Positions 18,434 to 26,818 of a stretch of 64,000 nucleotides of DNA are shown here, in pieces (position 1 is the stretch's first letter; the number at the start of each line of letters is the position of its first letter). Source of the DNA: Tunturiibacter gelidiferens (lineage in GTDB: Bacteria > Acidobacteriota > Terriglobia > Terriglobales > Acidobacteriaceae); the NCBI RefSeq assembly GCF_013410115.1, contig NZ_JACCCV010000001.1:1922001-1986000 (forward strand). The letters run 5' to 3'. The notes under the pieces are model-generated. The model made no database searches. It was not told the origin of the DNA and saw only the letters and a list, made by a program, of their open reading frames with translations. A program made the translations under genes and the position numbers.

Positions 18434-19753
18434 CTAGACGTGTGGCGCCCAACCTTTTTCGTAGTCGCGGCCCCACATCTTCATGGCTTCGGAGTCGTGC
18501 AGCACCTTCCCGTCGGTGTTATCGAGTTGAAGCTCGCGGTTGACCTCCCAGGCGACATTGGAGAGTTGAAGCATGGTAACGGCGACGTTTCCAATGGAGA
18601 CGGGAGCCTTGAGTTTTTCACCCTTGCGAACTCCGGCGATGAAGTTCGCGAAGTGAGCGTCGGTCATGGAGTCGCGGCCGGTGAGATCGGAGGAGGATGT
18701 TTCTTTTCCAGTTGCAAACTCGCTGGTTTTGTTTCCTTTGAGATCGTAGATCTCGTATCCGTCGCGATCGACGAGCACGGTGCCGGTGGTTCCCATGATG
18801 GCTGATCCGCGGTCGCGGTTGTAGTACTTCATCCCCTGGCAGCTCTTGCCCTCCCAGGTGATCATCTTGTCGGGGTAGTAGAAGCTGGTGACGAGGGTGT
18901 CGTAGAACTGCCAGTCGTCCTTGAACTGATAGCGTCCACCGGATGAGGTCACCCGGTCGGGGAAGTCGACACCGAGTGCCCAACGGCAGACGTCGATCTC
19001 ATGAGTGCCGTTGTTGAGGGTTTCGCCGGTGCCATAGGTTCGGAACCAGTGCCAATTGTAGGGTTGAATGTTGTCGGTGTAGGCACGTCGCGGCGCGGGA
19101 CCCTGCCAGAGATCCCAGTCGAGCTGCGGCGGTACGGGCGCTTCCTTGCCTGTGCCGATCGACTTTCTTACGTTGCTGTACCATGCCTTGGCGAAGTAAG
19201 CACGGCCAATCAGGCCGTTGTGAATCTTGTCGACGATCTCAATGGTGTGGGGTGAGGAGCGCTGCTGGGTGCCCATCTGGACGAGCTTTCCGTACTTCTG
19301 CTGGGCTTGTACGAGGAGCGCGCCCTCGGCCGGGTTGTGGCTGCAGGGCTTTTCGACGTAGACGTGCTTACCTGCCTGTAATCCAGCGATGGCCATTGGG
19401 GTGTGCCAGTGGTCGGGCGCAGCGATAGTGATCGCGTCGACGTCTTTCTGCTGAAGGATGTGGCGAAAGTCTTTTTCGGCTGCAGGTGCTTCGCCCATCT
19501 CTTTTTGCGTGTCGTCGGCGAACTTCTTTAGCGTGTTGCTGTCCACGTCGCAGACATAGGCGATGCGCGCATCTTTCTTGTTCGCCTTGAGCGCGGAGAG
19601 GTGAGCGTAGGCTCGGCTTCGAACACCGATGACGGCAAAGTTGAGGCGGTCGTTGGAGCCGAGGATCTGCGCGTAACTCTTTGCGGTTGATGCGACAGCG
19701 AGGCTCGCTGCTCCTACTGCTAGTGTGTCGAGAAACTCTCGTCTGGTAATCAT
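18434..19753 (-). CDS. Tat-exported Gfo/Idh/MocA family oxidoreductase
   Basis: A 439-residue NAD(P)-dependent sugar oxidoreductase. The signal ITRREFLDTLAVGAASLAVA is of the twin-arginine type. A Rossmann fold follows (LNFAVIGVRSRAYAH, YVCDVDS, AITIAAPDHWHTPMAIAGLQ), then the family motif GKHVYVEKPCSHN with the catalytic lysine, and the C-terminal domain with WHWFRTYGTGETLNNGTHEIDVCRWAL. Relatives oxidise or reduce sugar hydroxyls, including C3 oxidation of glycosides. The start at 19753 has GGGAG upstream; an upstream in-frame extension is not supported. It sits between two isomerase-like Tat proteins. Confidence 0.9.
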   Translation of the reverse strand: MITRREFLDTLAVGAASLAVASTAKSYAQILGSNDRLNFAVIGVRSRAYAHLSALKANKKDARIAYVCDVDSNTLKKFADDTQKEMGEAPAAEKDFRHILQQKDVDAITIAAPDHWHTPMAIAGLQAGKHVYVEKPCSHNPAEGALLVQAQQKYGKLVQMGTQQRSSPHTIEIVDKIHNGLIGRAYFAKAWYSNVRKSIGTGKEAPVPPQLDWDLWQGPAPRRAYTDNIQPYNWHWFRTYGTGETLNNGTHEIDVCRWALGVDFPDRVTSSGGRYQFKDDWQFYDTLVTSFYYPDKMITWEGKSCQGMKYYNRDRGSAIMGTTGTVLVDRDGYEIYDLKGNKTSEFATGKETSSSDLTGRDSMTDAHFANFIAGVRKGEKLKAPVSIGNVAVTMLQLSNVAWEVNRELQLDNTDGKVLHDSEAMKMWGRDYEKGWAPHV

Positions 19754-19821
19754 TGTTTTTCTCCCATGGTCTGAAACGGCACAGAATATCTTTCGAAGTG
19801 ATGGCTGTCGCTCGAGACGGT

Positions 19822-20796
19822 CTAAAAGGTTCCCGAGTTCATCAGGCACTGCTTCATGCCAGCCCAGCTGATTCGCGTGGAGGCTTCCGGGGTGCCCGCT
19901 CCGCGCCAGTGCGTTTCGAGGCTGACGGCGTCGCGGTAGCCGGCTTGTTTTAGGGCACGGAACTGTGCGGTCCAGTCGACGTAACCTTTATCCACGGGCG
20001 ACCAGACGATCTTTCCTGTGTCGTCCTTGACGGCGTTTTTGCAGTGGCAGTGGTGGATGCGGTTTTTGGGCAGAGCGTCCCAGCCACCGGGGAAGGCGTC
20101 GAGTTCGCCGCGCATGACGGCGTTTCCGGCGTCCCAGTTGAGGACGAAGTGCGGGGATTGAATGGCTTCGAGGGTCTTTGCTGCCTCGCGGCCGGTGGCA
20201 GTGTTGCATGCGAATTCGTTTTCGATGACTAAGAGAATGCCTTGTTGGCCGGTGATCTCAGCGGTGGCTCGAAGCTTCTCGTTGATGGCTGCACGGTAGG
20301 GAGCGACGTCATCCAGGCGCCAGAAGTCGAAGCAGCGAATCTTGTCGGTCTTGAACTGTTTTGCGAGAGAGATGGAACGAGCGAGGACTTCGTCCTGCTG
20401 CTTGTAGGCGGACTCGGCGGCGCCGTGGAGGTCTTCCTTGGAGCTGTATTGGGACTTGGGGGCGCCGGGCCAGTCGACTTTGAAGAGGGGGCTCGCGATG
20501 TCAGTGACCTGGAGGCTGTATTTCGCGAGGATTTTCTGAGCTTCGGCAATCTCGGCGTCGGAGACGGTTTGGAGATTCTTGCCCCACATCTCGCGCAGCT
20601 CCACATAGTGCAGGCCGAAGTCGTTCGCGATGACGGAGCAGGCATGATCAAAGTCTTGCGAGATCTCGTCCGAGATGACTGCGATTTTGAAGGGGGATTG
20701 CGCCGCGGTAGGGAGGCCAAACAATGGTCGGGCTGCGGTGGCTGCAACGGCCATTCCGGCTCCTGCTAGAAAATTTCGTCTGGAAACGCCTGGCAT
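19822..20796 (-). CDS. Tat-exported sugar phosphate isomerase/epimerase-like TIM-barrel protein (2)
   Basis: A 324-residue xylose-isomerase-like TIM barrel with a twin-arginine signal (SRRNFLAGAGMAVAATAARP). Characteristic segments are ISDEISQDFDHAC, HYVELREMWGKN, LLVIENEFACN, FVLNWDAGNAV and HHCHCKNAVKD, which carry the metal-binding acidic and histidine residues, and a final VSLETHW. AGGAG precedes the ATG at 20796. The downstream Gfo/Idh gene follows after 68 bp, so the two are likely co-transcribed. The two isomerases of this cluster differ strongly from each other and may act on different intermediates. Confidence 0.87.
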   Translation of the reverse strand: MPGVSRRNFLAGAGMAVAATAARPLFGLPTAAQSPFKIAVISDEISQDFDHACSVIANDFGLHYVELREMWGKNLQTVSDAEIAEAQKILAKYSLQVTDIASPLFKVDWPGAPKSQYSSKEDLHGAAESAYKQQDEVLARSISLAKQFKTDKIRCFDFWRLDDVAPYRAAINEKLRATAEITGQQGILLVIENEFACNTATGREAAKTLEAIQSPHFVLNWDAGNAVMRGELDAFPGGWDALPKNRIHHCHCKNAVKDDTGKIVWSPVDKGYVDWTAQFRALKQAGYRDAVSLETHWRGAGTPEASTRISWAGMKQCLMNSGTF

Positions 20797-20855
20797 GTTT
20801 CTCCTGTTTGTTCGTGGTTGAAAGGAATCGATAGTGGTACGACGGGTTGAGTAAA

Positions 20856-20887
20856 GGCCGGTCAACTAATGGACGCGCTGACCGGCC
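20856..20887 (-). terminator. Hairpin after the second TonB transporter gene
   Basis: Perfect 9-bp arms GGCCGGTCA (20856-20864) and TGACCGGCC (20879-20887), starting 13 bp beyond the transporter stop and followed on the minus strand by TTTACT. It separates the transporter from the Tat-signal operon. Confidence 0.65.
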
Positions 20888-20900
20888 AATAAGTTGATTC

Positions 20901-23900
20901 TCAGAACAGGAAATGCACCGACGCCTGCAGGGTGCGGCCTCCTCCGACCCCGTTTACGCTGCCCTGGCCGCTGCCGAGGGTGTTTGTGATCTGACCGAAG
21001 CTAGAAGCCGTGCAGCAGTTGTTGGTGTTGCTGAAGTTTGGATTGAAGACGAATTGCGGGGTATTGCTCAACTGGAAGGCTTCAATGCGAGTCTCCATGG
21101 TGGCTTCTCGGAAGATATTGAAGCTCTTGAACAAGGAGAAGTTGTCCTGAATATAACCAGGGCCGCGGAACTGATTTCTTCCGGTGTTGCCGGCGCCGAC
21201 ATTCTCAGGTGTGCAGGTGGTATTTGTAGGGCATCCGCTGGGGACAGAGAAGGCTGTCGGGTCGAACCAGTGCGCGTTCGCACCGACCTGATGCGTGACA
21301 TGGTATGTGCCTGTGAGGTTCGCCGTCTGAGAGGTTCCGGGAGTGTTGAGGTTTGCACCGTTTGTGAGGACGCTGAAGGGAAGGCCGGAGAGGACAGAGA
21401 TTATTCCGGAGATCTTCCAGCCTCCGAGAGCGACGTTCGCGAAGCCGGAGTTGAAAGTGCTATGGCCACGACCAAAGGGAAGCTCGTAGGTAAAGCTCTG
21501 CTCGAAGTTCAGGGTGCGGTCGAAGTCGAGTGGAGCGTAGTTTTTGCGAGGGTTCGCATAGAACAATAGGCCGCCATCGTCAGGGCTGTTCGCTGGCGAG
21601 ACGTTATTGCTGATGTAGCCCATTGCTTTGCCCCAGGTGAAGGCCGAGGTAAATGCCAGGCTGTTTGAGAATCGTTTTGTCAGTTGCGCCTGAAGGGATT
21701 GGTAGTTGGAAGAGAAGGGGAGGAAGTATTGATTGGTCGCCGCAGTACGTCCGAACAGGATATTTTCAGGATCAGACTTTGCGCCCCCGCCGTAGGTCGT
21801 CGGTTGGTTGATGTTCTGAGCGCCGGAGATATCGACGCCGTGGTTTGCGACGTATGCGAGTTGAAGCGAGAGATTTCCACGGAATGCCTGCTGCACTGCG
21901 ACGTTCCAGGATTCGGCGTATGCATTCTTGAAGGTTTTAGGGATGTAAAAATAGGCTTGATTTTTCAAGAAGCTGGTGTTCGCGGGAATGATGCCGCTGG
22001 AGGGGATAGTGACCTTTACCGGGGCGGGGAAGCCGGCCTGGAAGGTAGCTGGCGTTACCCCATCACCAAGTACTGCAGGAGTGAAGGGCGATGCTCCCGC
22101 CGGCTGATAGCTGTTGTTGGCGCGGATCGGGTAGTTATAGGCGTAGACGTTGTCCGGGAACGGCATGTAGCTGATGCCGAAGCCTCCGCGGATGACGGTA
22201 TCGTCTGTCGCGCGGTAAGCGAATCCTGTACGCGGTGCGAAGTACCTGTATCGAGTCTCTAAACCGAGATTGTCCGGGTTGCCGCCGGTGCCCGCGATGA
22301 CGATGTTGTTGGTCGTGGGATCGTAGTTGGAAAAACCACCGGAGTGCCTTGGCGTTGCAGGCGGATAGAACTCCCAGCGAATGCCGAGGTCGACGGTCAG
22401 CTTTGAGGTTGCCTGCCACTTGTCGCTGGCGAAGGCGAAGAACCACCATTGACGGTAGGCCGGAAAGAAGGTGTTGAGGTCGCGTCCCGTCTGACTGGGA
22501 AGGTCGAAGAGGAAGCTGGCGATGTCGTTGGAGATGTTTGTTTTTGCCGCGACACAGCTGGCTGGTCCGGACGGGCAGACGTTGCTTGAAGTCTGAACGT
22601 CGGAGAAGGTGAATGCACCGCGTGGGCTGAAGGTTTGATCCTGGAGCAGGTCGTCGCGGACACGGCGAAGGTCGCCACCAAATTTGATGGTGTGGTTGCG
22701 GATGACCTTAGTCCAGTTGTTAACGAAGTCGATGTTCGATTCGCCGCGAATCCATGGGACCGAGGCTGAGTATCCGATGAGAGTTCCGGAGAAGCCGCCG
22801 TTGATGGTGAGGCCAACCTGTCCGGAGGTAAAGGGCTGTCCCGCGATGTTTACGCCTGGGACACCCAGAGCGTCCGCGTCGTTGGAGCCGTAGTCGCTTG
22901 GCTGTGAGTTGTTTCGCAGGTGGGCAACGCCGAATCGGACTTCCGTGAAGAGGGTCGGAGAGAAGATGTGATCGTAGTTGCCGCCAGTGCTGTAAGAGGT
23001 CTGGAGGCCGGTACCTTCAAAGCCGCCGCCAGCAGGGCCACCCAGGAAAGAGCCAAATGCGGGAGCCTGGAAGGTGTTGACACGCTGATAGCTGTATCGG
23101 CCACTGAGGTGGTTCCGCTCGTTGATGGTCCAATCGACCTTTGTATCGAAGCTGTTTGTGCCCTTGGTGAAGGGAAGGTTGGTCGTGTAGTTGTTGGCAG
23201 GGTTGATGAGAGGCGCGCTATGGTTCAGGGTTCCATTGGTAAGGGCTGCAGCGTTCACCATCTGCAGAATCTTTAGCGAAACGGGATTGACCGCACTGAT
23301 CGGTATCTGATTGTTCGCGAAAGGTGTGCGCGGTGTCGTCTTACCATCTCCACTGGCGGGATCGAAGACCTGGCCTATCTTGGTTTGGCTTGCCGGGTCG
23401 ACTGCTCCGAGGGCGGCGCTGAGATCGATGTTGCCCTGAGCGTTCGGAGTGTAATAACGCGAATCTGGAATGGTGAGAGTGCTGCTAACGCGCTCATGAT
23501 CTGAGGTTCCGAGATAGTCCGCGAAGAAGAAAAGTTTGTCTTTGATGATGGGACCGCCGATGCTGCCGCCGTAGTAGTTGTACGACAGATGACCGAGGGG
23601 GCCACCGAAGTAGGAGCGAGCGTTTACGGCGCTGTTCTGAATAAATTCGAAGGCCGAACCGTGGAAGGCGTTCGACCCAGATTTCAGGATGACATTGGTG
23701 ACGGCGCCGGTGGCACGGCCAAGCTCTGCTTCGAAGTTATTGGTTGAGATATCTACAGTTTGAATGGACTCCGCCGGCGGGATGATGATCTGGAGAAGTC
23801 CGGTGCGCTCATCGTCATCGATGCCTTCGATCTGGTAGAGATTGCCCATGCGTGGCAGGCCGTTCGCTTCAGTTTGCAGGGTGCTTGCGGCATTGAAGAA

Positions 23901-24422
23901 TTGGGAGTGTTGAAAGGTCGCAGGCGCCATACCGGGAACGAGATTAAGCAGTGTTTGAAAGTTGCGGTTGGTTCCGAGGGGTAGATCAGCGACCTGTTTG
24001 GACTCGATCTTGGTGCTGATGTCGGCACGGTCGGTCTGAAGGAGAGGGGGAGCGGTCGTCACAAGAACGGTCTCCGAGACGCTGCCAGTCACCATGGAGA
24101 TGTCGATGCGTGTGGAGGAGTTTGTGAGGAGATCGATGTTCTGATGCGTGTCCTTCTTGAATCCCGGAGCCTCTGCGGTGATGTTGTAGGTTCCGGGCGG
24201 AAGATCGGGAATGGTGTAGTTGCCGCTCTCGTTGGTCACAGTTTGATGAACGGCGCCGGTCGCGGCTTCTATCACGGTGACTTTGACCCCGGGAACAGTT
24301 GCCCCAGTTGGGTCATTGATCGTGCCGAGCAGTGTTGCGTTGACCGCCTGCCCGAAGACACAGGGTGATAGAGCGAGGACGAGAAGGGGAATGATGAGTC
24401 TTAGTTTCTTTAGCGTGATCAC
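20901..24422 (-). CDS. TonB-dependent transporter, Oar-like, with carboxypeptidase-regulatory-like domain (2)
   Basis: A 1,173-residue outer-membrane protein with a signal peptide (LIIPLLVLALSPCVFGQ), a CarboxypepD_reg-like domain (about 25-110: LLGTINDPTGATVPGVKVTV), a plug domain (VADLPLGTNRNFQTLLNLVPG onward) and a barrel ending in HFLF. The start is GTG at 24422, supported by GGAGG seven bases upstream. It is in the same arrangement as the first transporter but divergent in sequence, so a different substrate is likely. An AACGCGTT palindrome about 125 bp upstream (24546-24553) is a weak candidate operator. The Tat-signal sugar genes follow directly downstream. Confidence 0.93.
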   Translation of the reverse strand: MITLKKLRLIIPLLVLALSPCVFGQAVNATLLGTINDPTGATVPGVKVTVIEAATGAVHQTVTNESGNYTIPDLPPGTYNITAEAPGFKKDTHQNIDLLTNSSTRIDISMVTGSVSETVLVTTAPPLLQTDRADISTKIESKQVADLPLGTNRNFQTLLNLVPGMAPATFQHSQFFNAASTLQTEANGLPRMGNLYQIEGIDDDERTGLLQIIIPPAESIQTVDISTNNFEAELGRATGAVTNVILKSGSNAFHGSAFEFIQNSAVNARSYFGGPLGHLSYNYYGGSIGGPIIKDKLFFFADYLGTSDHERVSSTLTIPDSRYYTPNAQGNIDLSAALGAVDPASQTKIGQVFDPASGDGKTTPRTPFANNQIPISAVNPVSLKILQMVNAAALTNGTLNHSAPLINPANNYTTNLPFTKGTNSFDTKVDWTINERNHLSGRYSYQRVNTFQAPAFGSFLGGPAGGGFEGTGLQTSYSTGGNYDHIFSPTLFTEVRFGVAHLRNNSQPSDYGSNDADALGVPGVNIAGQPFTSGQVGLTINGGFSGTLIGYSASVPWIRGESNIDFVNNWTKVIRNHTIKFGGDLRRVRDDLLQDQTFSPRGAFTFSDVQTSSNVCPSGPASCVAAKTNISNDIASFLFDLPSQTGRDLNTFFPAYRQWWFFAFASDKWQATSKLTVDLGIRWEFYPPATPRHSGGFSNYDPTTNNIVIAGTGGNPDNLGLETRYRYFAPRTGFAYRATDDTVIRGGFGISYMPFPDNVYAYNYPIRANNSYQPAGASPFTPAVLGDGVTPATFQAGFPAPVKVTIPSSGIIPANTSFLKNQAYFYIPKTFKNAYAESWNVAVQQAFRGNLSLQLAYVANHGVDISGAQNINQPTTYGGGAKSDPENILFGRTAATNQYFLPFSSNYQSLQAQLTKRFSNSLAFTSAFTWGKAMGYISNNVSPANSPDDGGLLFYANPRKNYAPLDFDRTLNFEQSFTYELPFGRGHSTFNSGFANVALGGWKISGIISVLSGLPFSVLTNGANLNTPGTSQTANLTGTYHVTHQVGANAHWFDPTAFSVPSGCPTNTTCTPENVGAGNTGRNQFRGPGYIQDNFSLFKSFNIFREATMETRIEAFQLSNTPQFVFNPNFSNTNNCCTASSFGQITNTLGSGQGSVNGVGGGRTLQASVHFLF

Positions 24423-24609
24423 GTGAAAACCTCCGAAAGGTGTTACAACTTTTCAGGCCCGGAATAGTTATTGTTTGAAGAGCGAACGAACCCTACCAGC
24501 GGCGATGGGAGACAGTCAAGAAAATAAACAGGAACTTCCCTTGGCAACGCGTTTATACAGCGGAAAACGGCGAATGCGCGAGGCTTGTTTGGAGAGGTGG
24601 GAGATTGCC

Positions 24610-25077
24610 TTATTGCTTGGGCCGGCGAGGAATCCAGCGCTGCGGGGGAGGGCTGATCAGGAAAGCAATGAAGCAGAGGGCGAGGACGGAGTTCTCGAGA
24701 GAGGCACCGAAGAACAGCCAGAAGGGGGAGTTGGGGCCGGGATAGTTCGAAGAGAAGAGGAAGAGCAGCACCATGGTCAGACCGCCGAGGCTAGCCCAGC
24801 GGACCAGAACTCCTGCGAGCAAGCTCAGTGCAATCAATAGTTCGGAGATGGCGACGACGGCGCCGAAGAAGACGGCGTGCGGGAGGATGATGTTTTTGAG
24901 CAGGGGGCGGATGAAGGCGTAGGAGCCCTCTTTGAGGAACCCTCCGATGTCCTGGGCCATTCCTCCCCAGATGAATTTGGTGCTGGTGAGTTTGTACTCG
25001 GCCAAGATGAGGAAGAGAAGGCCGATGGAGATGCGCAGGAAGGCGAGCGCTCTGGATTGTTGTTCGGCTGCGCTCAT
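24610..25077 (-). CDS. DoxX-like integral membrane protein
   Basis: A 155-residue protein with about four predicted membrane segments: ALAFLRISIGLLFLILAEYKL, IILPHAVFFGAVVAISELLIALSLLAG, LGGLTMVLLFLFSS and FWLFFGASLENSVLALCFIAFL. The early RISIGLLFLILAEYKL and the ELLIALSLLAG segment match the DoxX/SURF4-like family, whose members have been linked to quinone or thiosulfate redox and stress responses; the role here is unknown. Its ATG overlaps the stop of pyrE by four bases, so the two are translated as one unit. Confidence 0.82.
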   Translation of the reverse strand: MSAAEQQSRALAFLRISIGLLFLILAEYKLTSTKFIWGGMAQDIGGFLKEGSYAFIRPLLKNIILPHAVFFGAVVAISELLIALSLLAGVLVRWASLGGLTMVLLFLFSSNYPGPNSPFWLFFGASLENSVLALCFIAFLISPPPQRWIPRRPKQ

Positions 25078-25748
25078 CTCGATTTTTGCTGAGCGATGTG
25101 AGCGGCGCGGACGTCGGAGGCGGTGAAGACCGAGTGGAAGGGGACGCCGGGGATCGCGGCTTCGATGTTGGTGCGGCCGCCCTGTTCGCGGTCTACCAGG
25201 CAGAGGACTCCGGCGACGTGCATGCCGGCTTCACGGGTGGATTCGATGGCGGTGATGGTGGAACCGCCGGTGGTGCAGACGTCGTCGACGATGACGACGT
25301 AGGCGCCGGGTTTGAGAAAGCCTTCGATGCGGCGGCCGGTGCCGTGGGTTTTCTCGGCTTTGCGGACGAGGAAGCCGTGGATGAGGGTGGGTGCGGGGCC
25401 TTCGTTGCTACGTTCGTCGGCGTCGAGTTCCAGGGCGTCGGAGAGTTCGGCGATCTCGTTGTAGTCGGCGAGTGCCCAGGCGCTTGCGCTGGCGGTGTTG
25501 GAGACCAGGGGGTCGGCACCCATGGTCAGGCCGCCTACGGCTTCGATCCTTTCGGGATTGGGGAGGATTTCGCGGATGAGGTCGTAGAGGACGAGGCCGG
25601 AGAGGCGGCCGCCTTCGGCGTGAAGGGTGGTGATGCGGCAGTCAATGTAGTAGTCCGACTTCTGGCCGCTGGCGAGGGTGAAGTCACCAAGCTTAAAGGA
25701 GTGGGTGGCGATGAGGTTGAGGAGGGTGGTGCGGCTGTCGGTTGACAT
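25074..25748 (-). CDS. pyrE: Orotate phosphoribosyltransferase
   Basis: A 224-residue enzyme that joins orotate and PRPP to give OMP in de novo pyrimidine synthesis. FTLASGQKSDYYIDCR at the N-terminus and the PRPP loop VVIVDDVCTTGGST near residues 145-158 are diagnostic. Compared with usual PyrE, an acidic insert of about 25 residues sits between GLTMGADPLVSNTA and GFLVRKAEKTHGTGRR. The upstream 340 bp carry copy A of a composite promoter/leader element. The doxX-like gene is translationally coupled downstream. Confidence 0.95.
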   Translation of the reverse strand: MSTDSRTTLLNLIATHSFKLGDFTLASGQKSDYYIDCRITTLHAEGGRLSGLVLYDLIREILPNPERIEAVGGLTMGADPLVSNTASASAWALADYNEIAELSDALELDADERSNEGPAPTLIHGFLVRKAEKTHGTGRRIEGFLKPGAYVVIVDDVCTTGGSTITAIESTREAGMHVAGVLCLVDREQGGRTNIEAAIPGVPFHSVFTASDVRAAHIAQQKSR

Positions 25749-25930
25749 GGTCAGGGTCGATTGTAGAGCAGGTTGTGGCCAATTCCGTCTGAGGGGGTAC
25801 CCCCCCGGGTGATATCCAGGAGTAAGTCTATTGTTTGCAGCGGTATACGTTTTTATGGATCGCTAAATTATTCCATCGAAAGTGGTTGTAGCTAAATTCT
25901 TCTCTTGACTAGGGTTAGCGGGGTGAATGG

Positions 25931-25962
25931 AGAAAGCCCGGTTTTGTCCGGGGCTTTTTCTG
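25931..25962 (-). terminator. Hairpin in the leader of pyrE
   Basis: AGAAAGCCCGG pairs with CCGGGGCTTTTTCT with one bulged base, about a turn downstream of the predicted -10 box. Either strand could form it. In this position it would lie at the very 5' end of the pyrE transcript, as a terminator/attenuator or stabilising stem. Confidence 0.6.
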
Positions 25963-25971
25963 ATTTAAATC

Positions 25972-26004
25972 AAGTATAGCGAATTGGTTGAAACTAATAC
26001 GCCA
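25972..26004 (-). promoter_or_regulatory. Predicted conserved promoter core, copy A
   Basis: On the minus strand: TGGCGTATTAGTT, 13 nt, TATACT (-10; plus-strand 25973-25978). The same block with identical spacing occurs at 37785-37817 and 49668-49700. No TTGACA-like -35 fits; the conserved TGGC-TAT-AGTT block covers the -35 to -20 region instead. Confidence 0.65.
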
Positions 26005-26094
26005 CGTGGAAGTTGTTTGTTTGCAATTAGTTGAAAAGGTGGGGAGCTTGACAGGCAAAATTGACTGGAGCGGCTGATAGAGCGATGGCGAGGC

Positions 26095-26760
26095 TTAGAT
26101 CGCTTTTATCAGTTCGCGGCGGAGGGCTTCGTTAAGCCAGGTTTCGTACTGCTGGGGAGTCCAGTTTCGGTCTCGGACGAGCATGCGATAGAGGTCGCGG
26201 CTGGTGAGGCACCAGAGGATGTCGCGCGCGGTGTCGCGGGTGAGACCGGGGCGGAATAGTTTTGCCTTGTGGAGGGCGTCGATGACGAGGAGCTGGCGAT
26301 CGTAGCGCTGGCAGTCGCGCTCCTCTTCGACGGACGCGAGTTCGGGAGCTAGCATGCCGGCTCCGCGGAGAAGATCTTCGACGGGAACTTCGGACTCGTA
26401 GACGCGGCGGGCGATGCGCGAGACGAAGGTGAGGCGCTCGAGGGGGGCGGTGACTTGCTGAACCTCGTTGACGAGAGCGTGGTAGTCGTCGCCAAAGCGG
26501 GCCTGATCGAGCAGCTCTGCAACGATGCCTTTTTTGGAGCCGAAGATGGCGTAGACGGTGGGGACGGCTACTCCGGCGGCCGCTGCTACGGCGGGGATGG
26601 TCATGCCGGCGTAACCGTTGCGAGTAAGGAGCAGGCGCGCGGCTGCGGCGATGCGGCTGCGAGTTTCGTCGGCCTGACGCTGGCGGGCGGGGGACTCGTA
26701 GGTTCGCTTCTGCCTGGGCTTCTTTTTTGCGGTTGAGCCGGGGGTGGACTTTTTCTTCAC
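26095..26760 (-). CDS. TetR-family transcriptional regulator
   Basis: A 221-residue regulator. A basic lysine-rich tail leads into a TetR HTH at about residues 35-80 (RSRIAAAARLLLTRNGYAGMTIPAVAAAAGVAVPTVYAIFGSKKGIVAELL), with the conserved TVYAIFGSK recognition helix. The C-terminal part is helical and ligand-binding, with no recognisable ligand. The GTG at 26760 is chosen because the tail begins there; longer in-frame starts overlap the operator. It is divergent from a small SnoaL-type gene and a reductase gene. A 28-bp perfect palindrome between them is the likely operator for autoregulation and control of the divergent pair. Confidence 0.9.
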   Translation of the reverse strand: MKKKSTPGSTAKKKPRQKRTYESPARQRQADETRSRIAAAARLLLTRNGYAGMTIPAVAAAAGVAVPTVYAIFGSKKGIVAELLDQARFGDDYHALVNEVQQVTAPLERLTFVSRIARRVYESEVPVEDLLRGAGMLAPELASVEEERDCQRYDRQLLVIDALHKAKLFRPGLTRDTARDILWCLTSRDLYRMLVRDRNWTPQQYETWLNEALRRELIKAI

Positions 26761-26778
26761 ATTCGCAGTATAGTCAAT

Positions 26779-26806
26779 TATTCGATATAGACATATATAT
26801 CGAATA
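26779..26806. promoter_or_regulatory. TetR operator-like inverted repeat
   Basis: Perfect 11-bp arms TATTCGATATA (26779-26789) and TATATCGAATA (26796-26806) with a 6-bp spacer, centred between the divergent start codons at 26760 and 26819. Size and symmetry fit TetR-family operators. Binding here would block both genes. Confidence 0.75.
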
Positions 26807-26818
26807 TGAGGTGCTGTT

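Larger units (their letters stand above)
25796..26054 (-). repeat. Composite promoter/leader element, copy A (upstream of pyrE)
   Basis: In minus-strand order: CTGTCAA (26054-26048), 43 nt, the 33-bp core (26004-25972), a GC-rich hairpin (25962-25931), two 29-nt units (25862-25890 and 25891-25919, both starting GCTAAATT), GTAAGTCTATT-type sequence and a GGTACCCCCCC end about 48 bp before the pyrE start codon. Copies B and C share this order in part, with the core most conserved. Confidence 0.75.
25749..26094. other. pyrE upstream region with composite element copy A
   Basis: About 345 bp between the pyrE start and the 3' end of the tetR-type gene. It consists almost wholly of copy A of the composite element described separately, so no gene is expected here. 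Confidence 0.8.

Noticed and set aside
26048..26054. TTGACAG boxes of the composite elements as -35 boxes of divergent plus-strand promoters
   Set aside because: No -10 at 16-18 bp downstream in any of the three copies.
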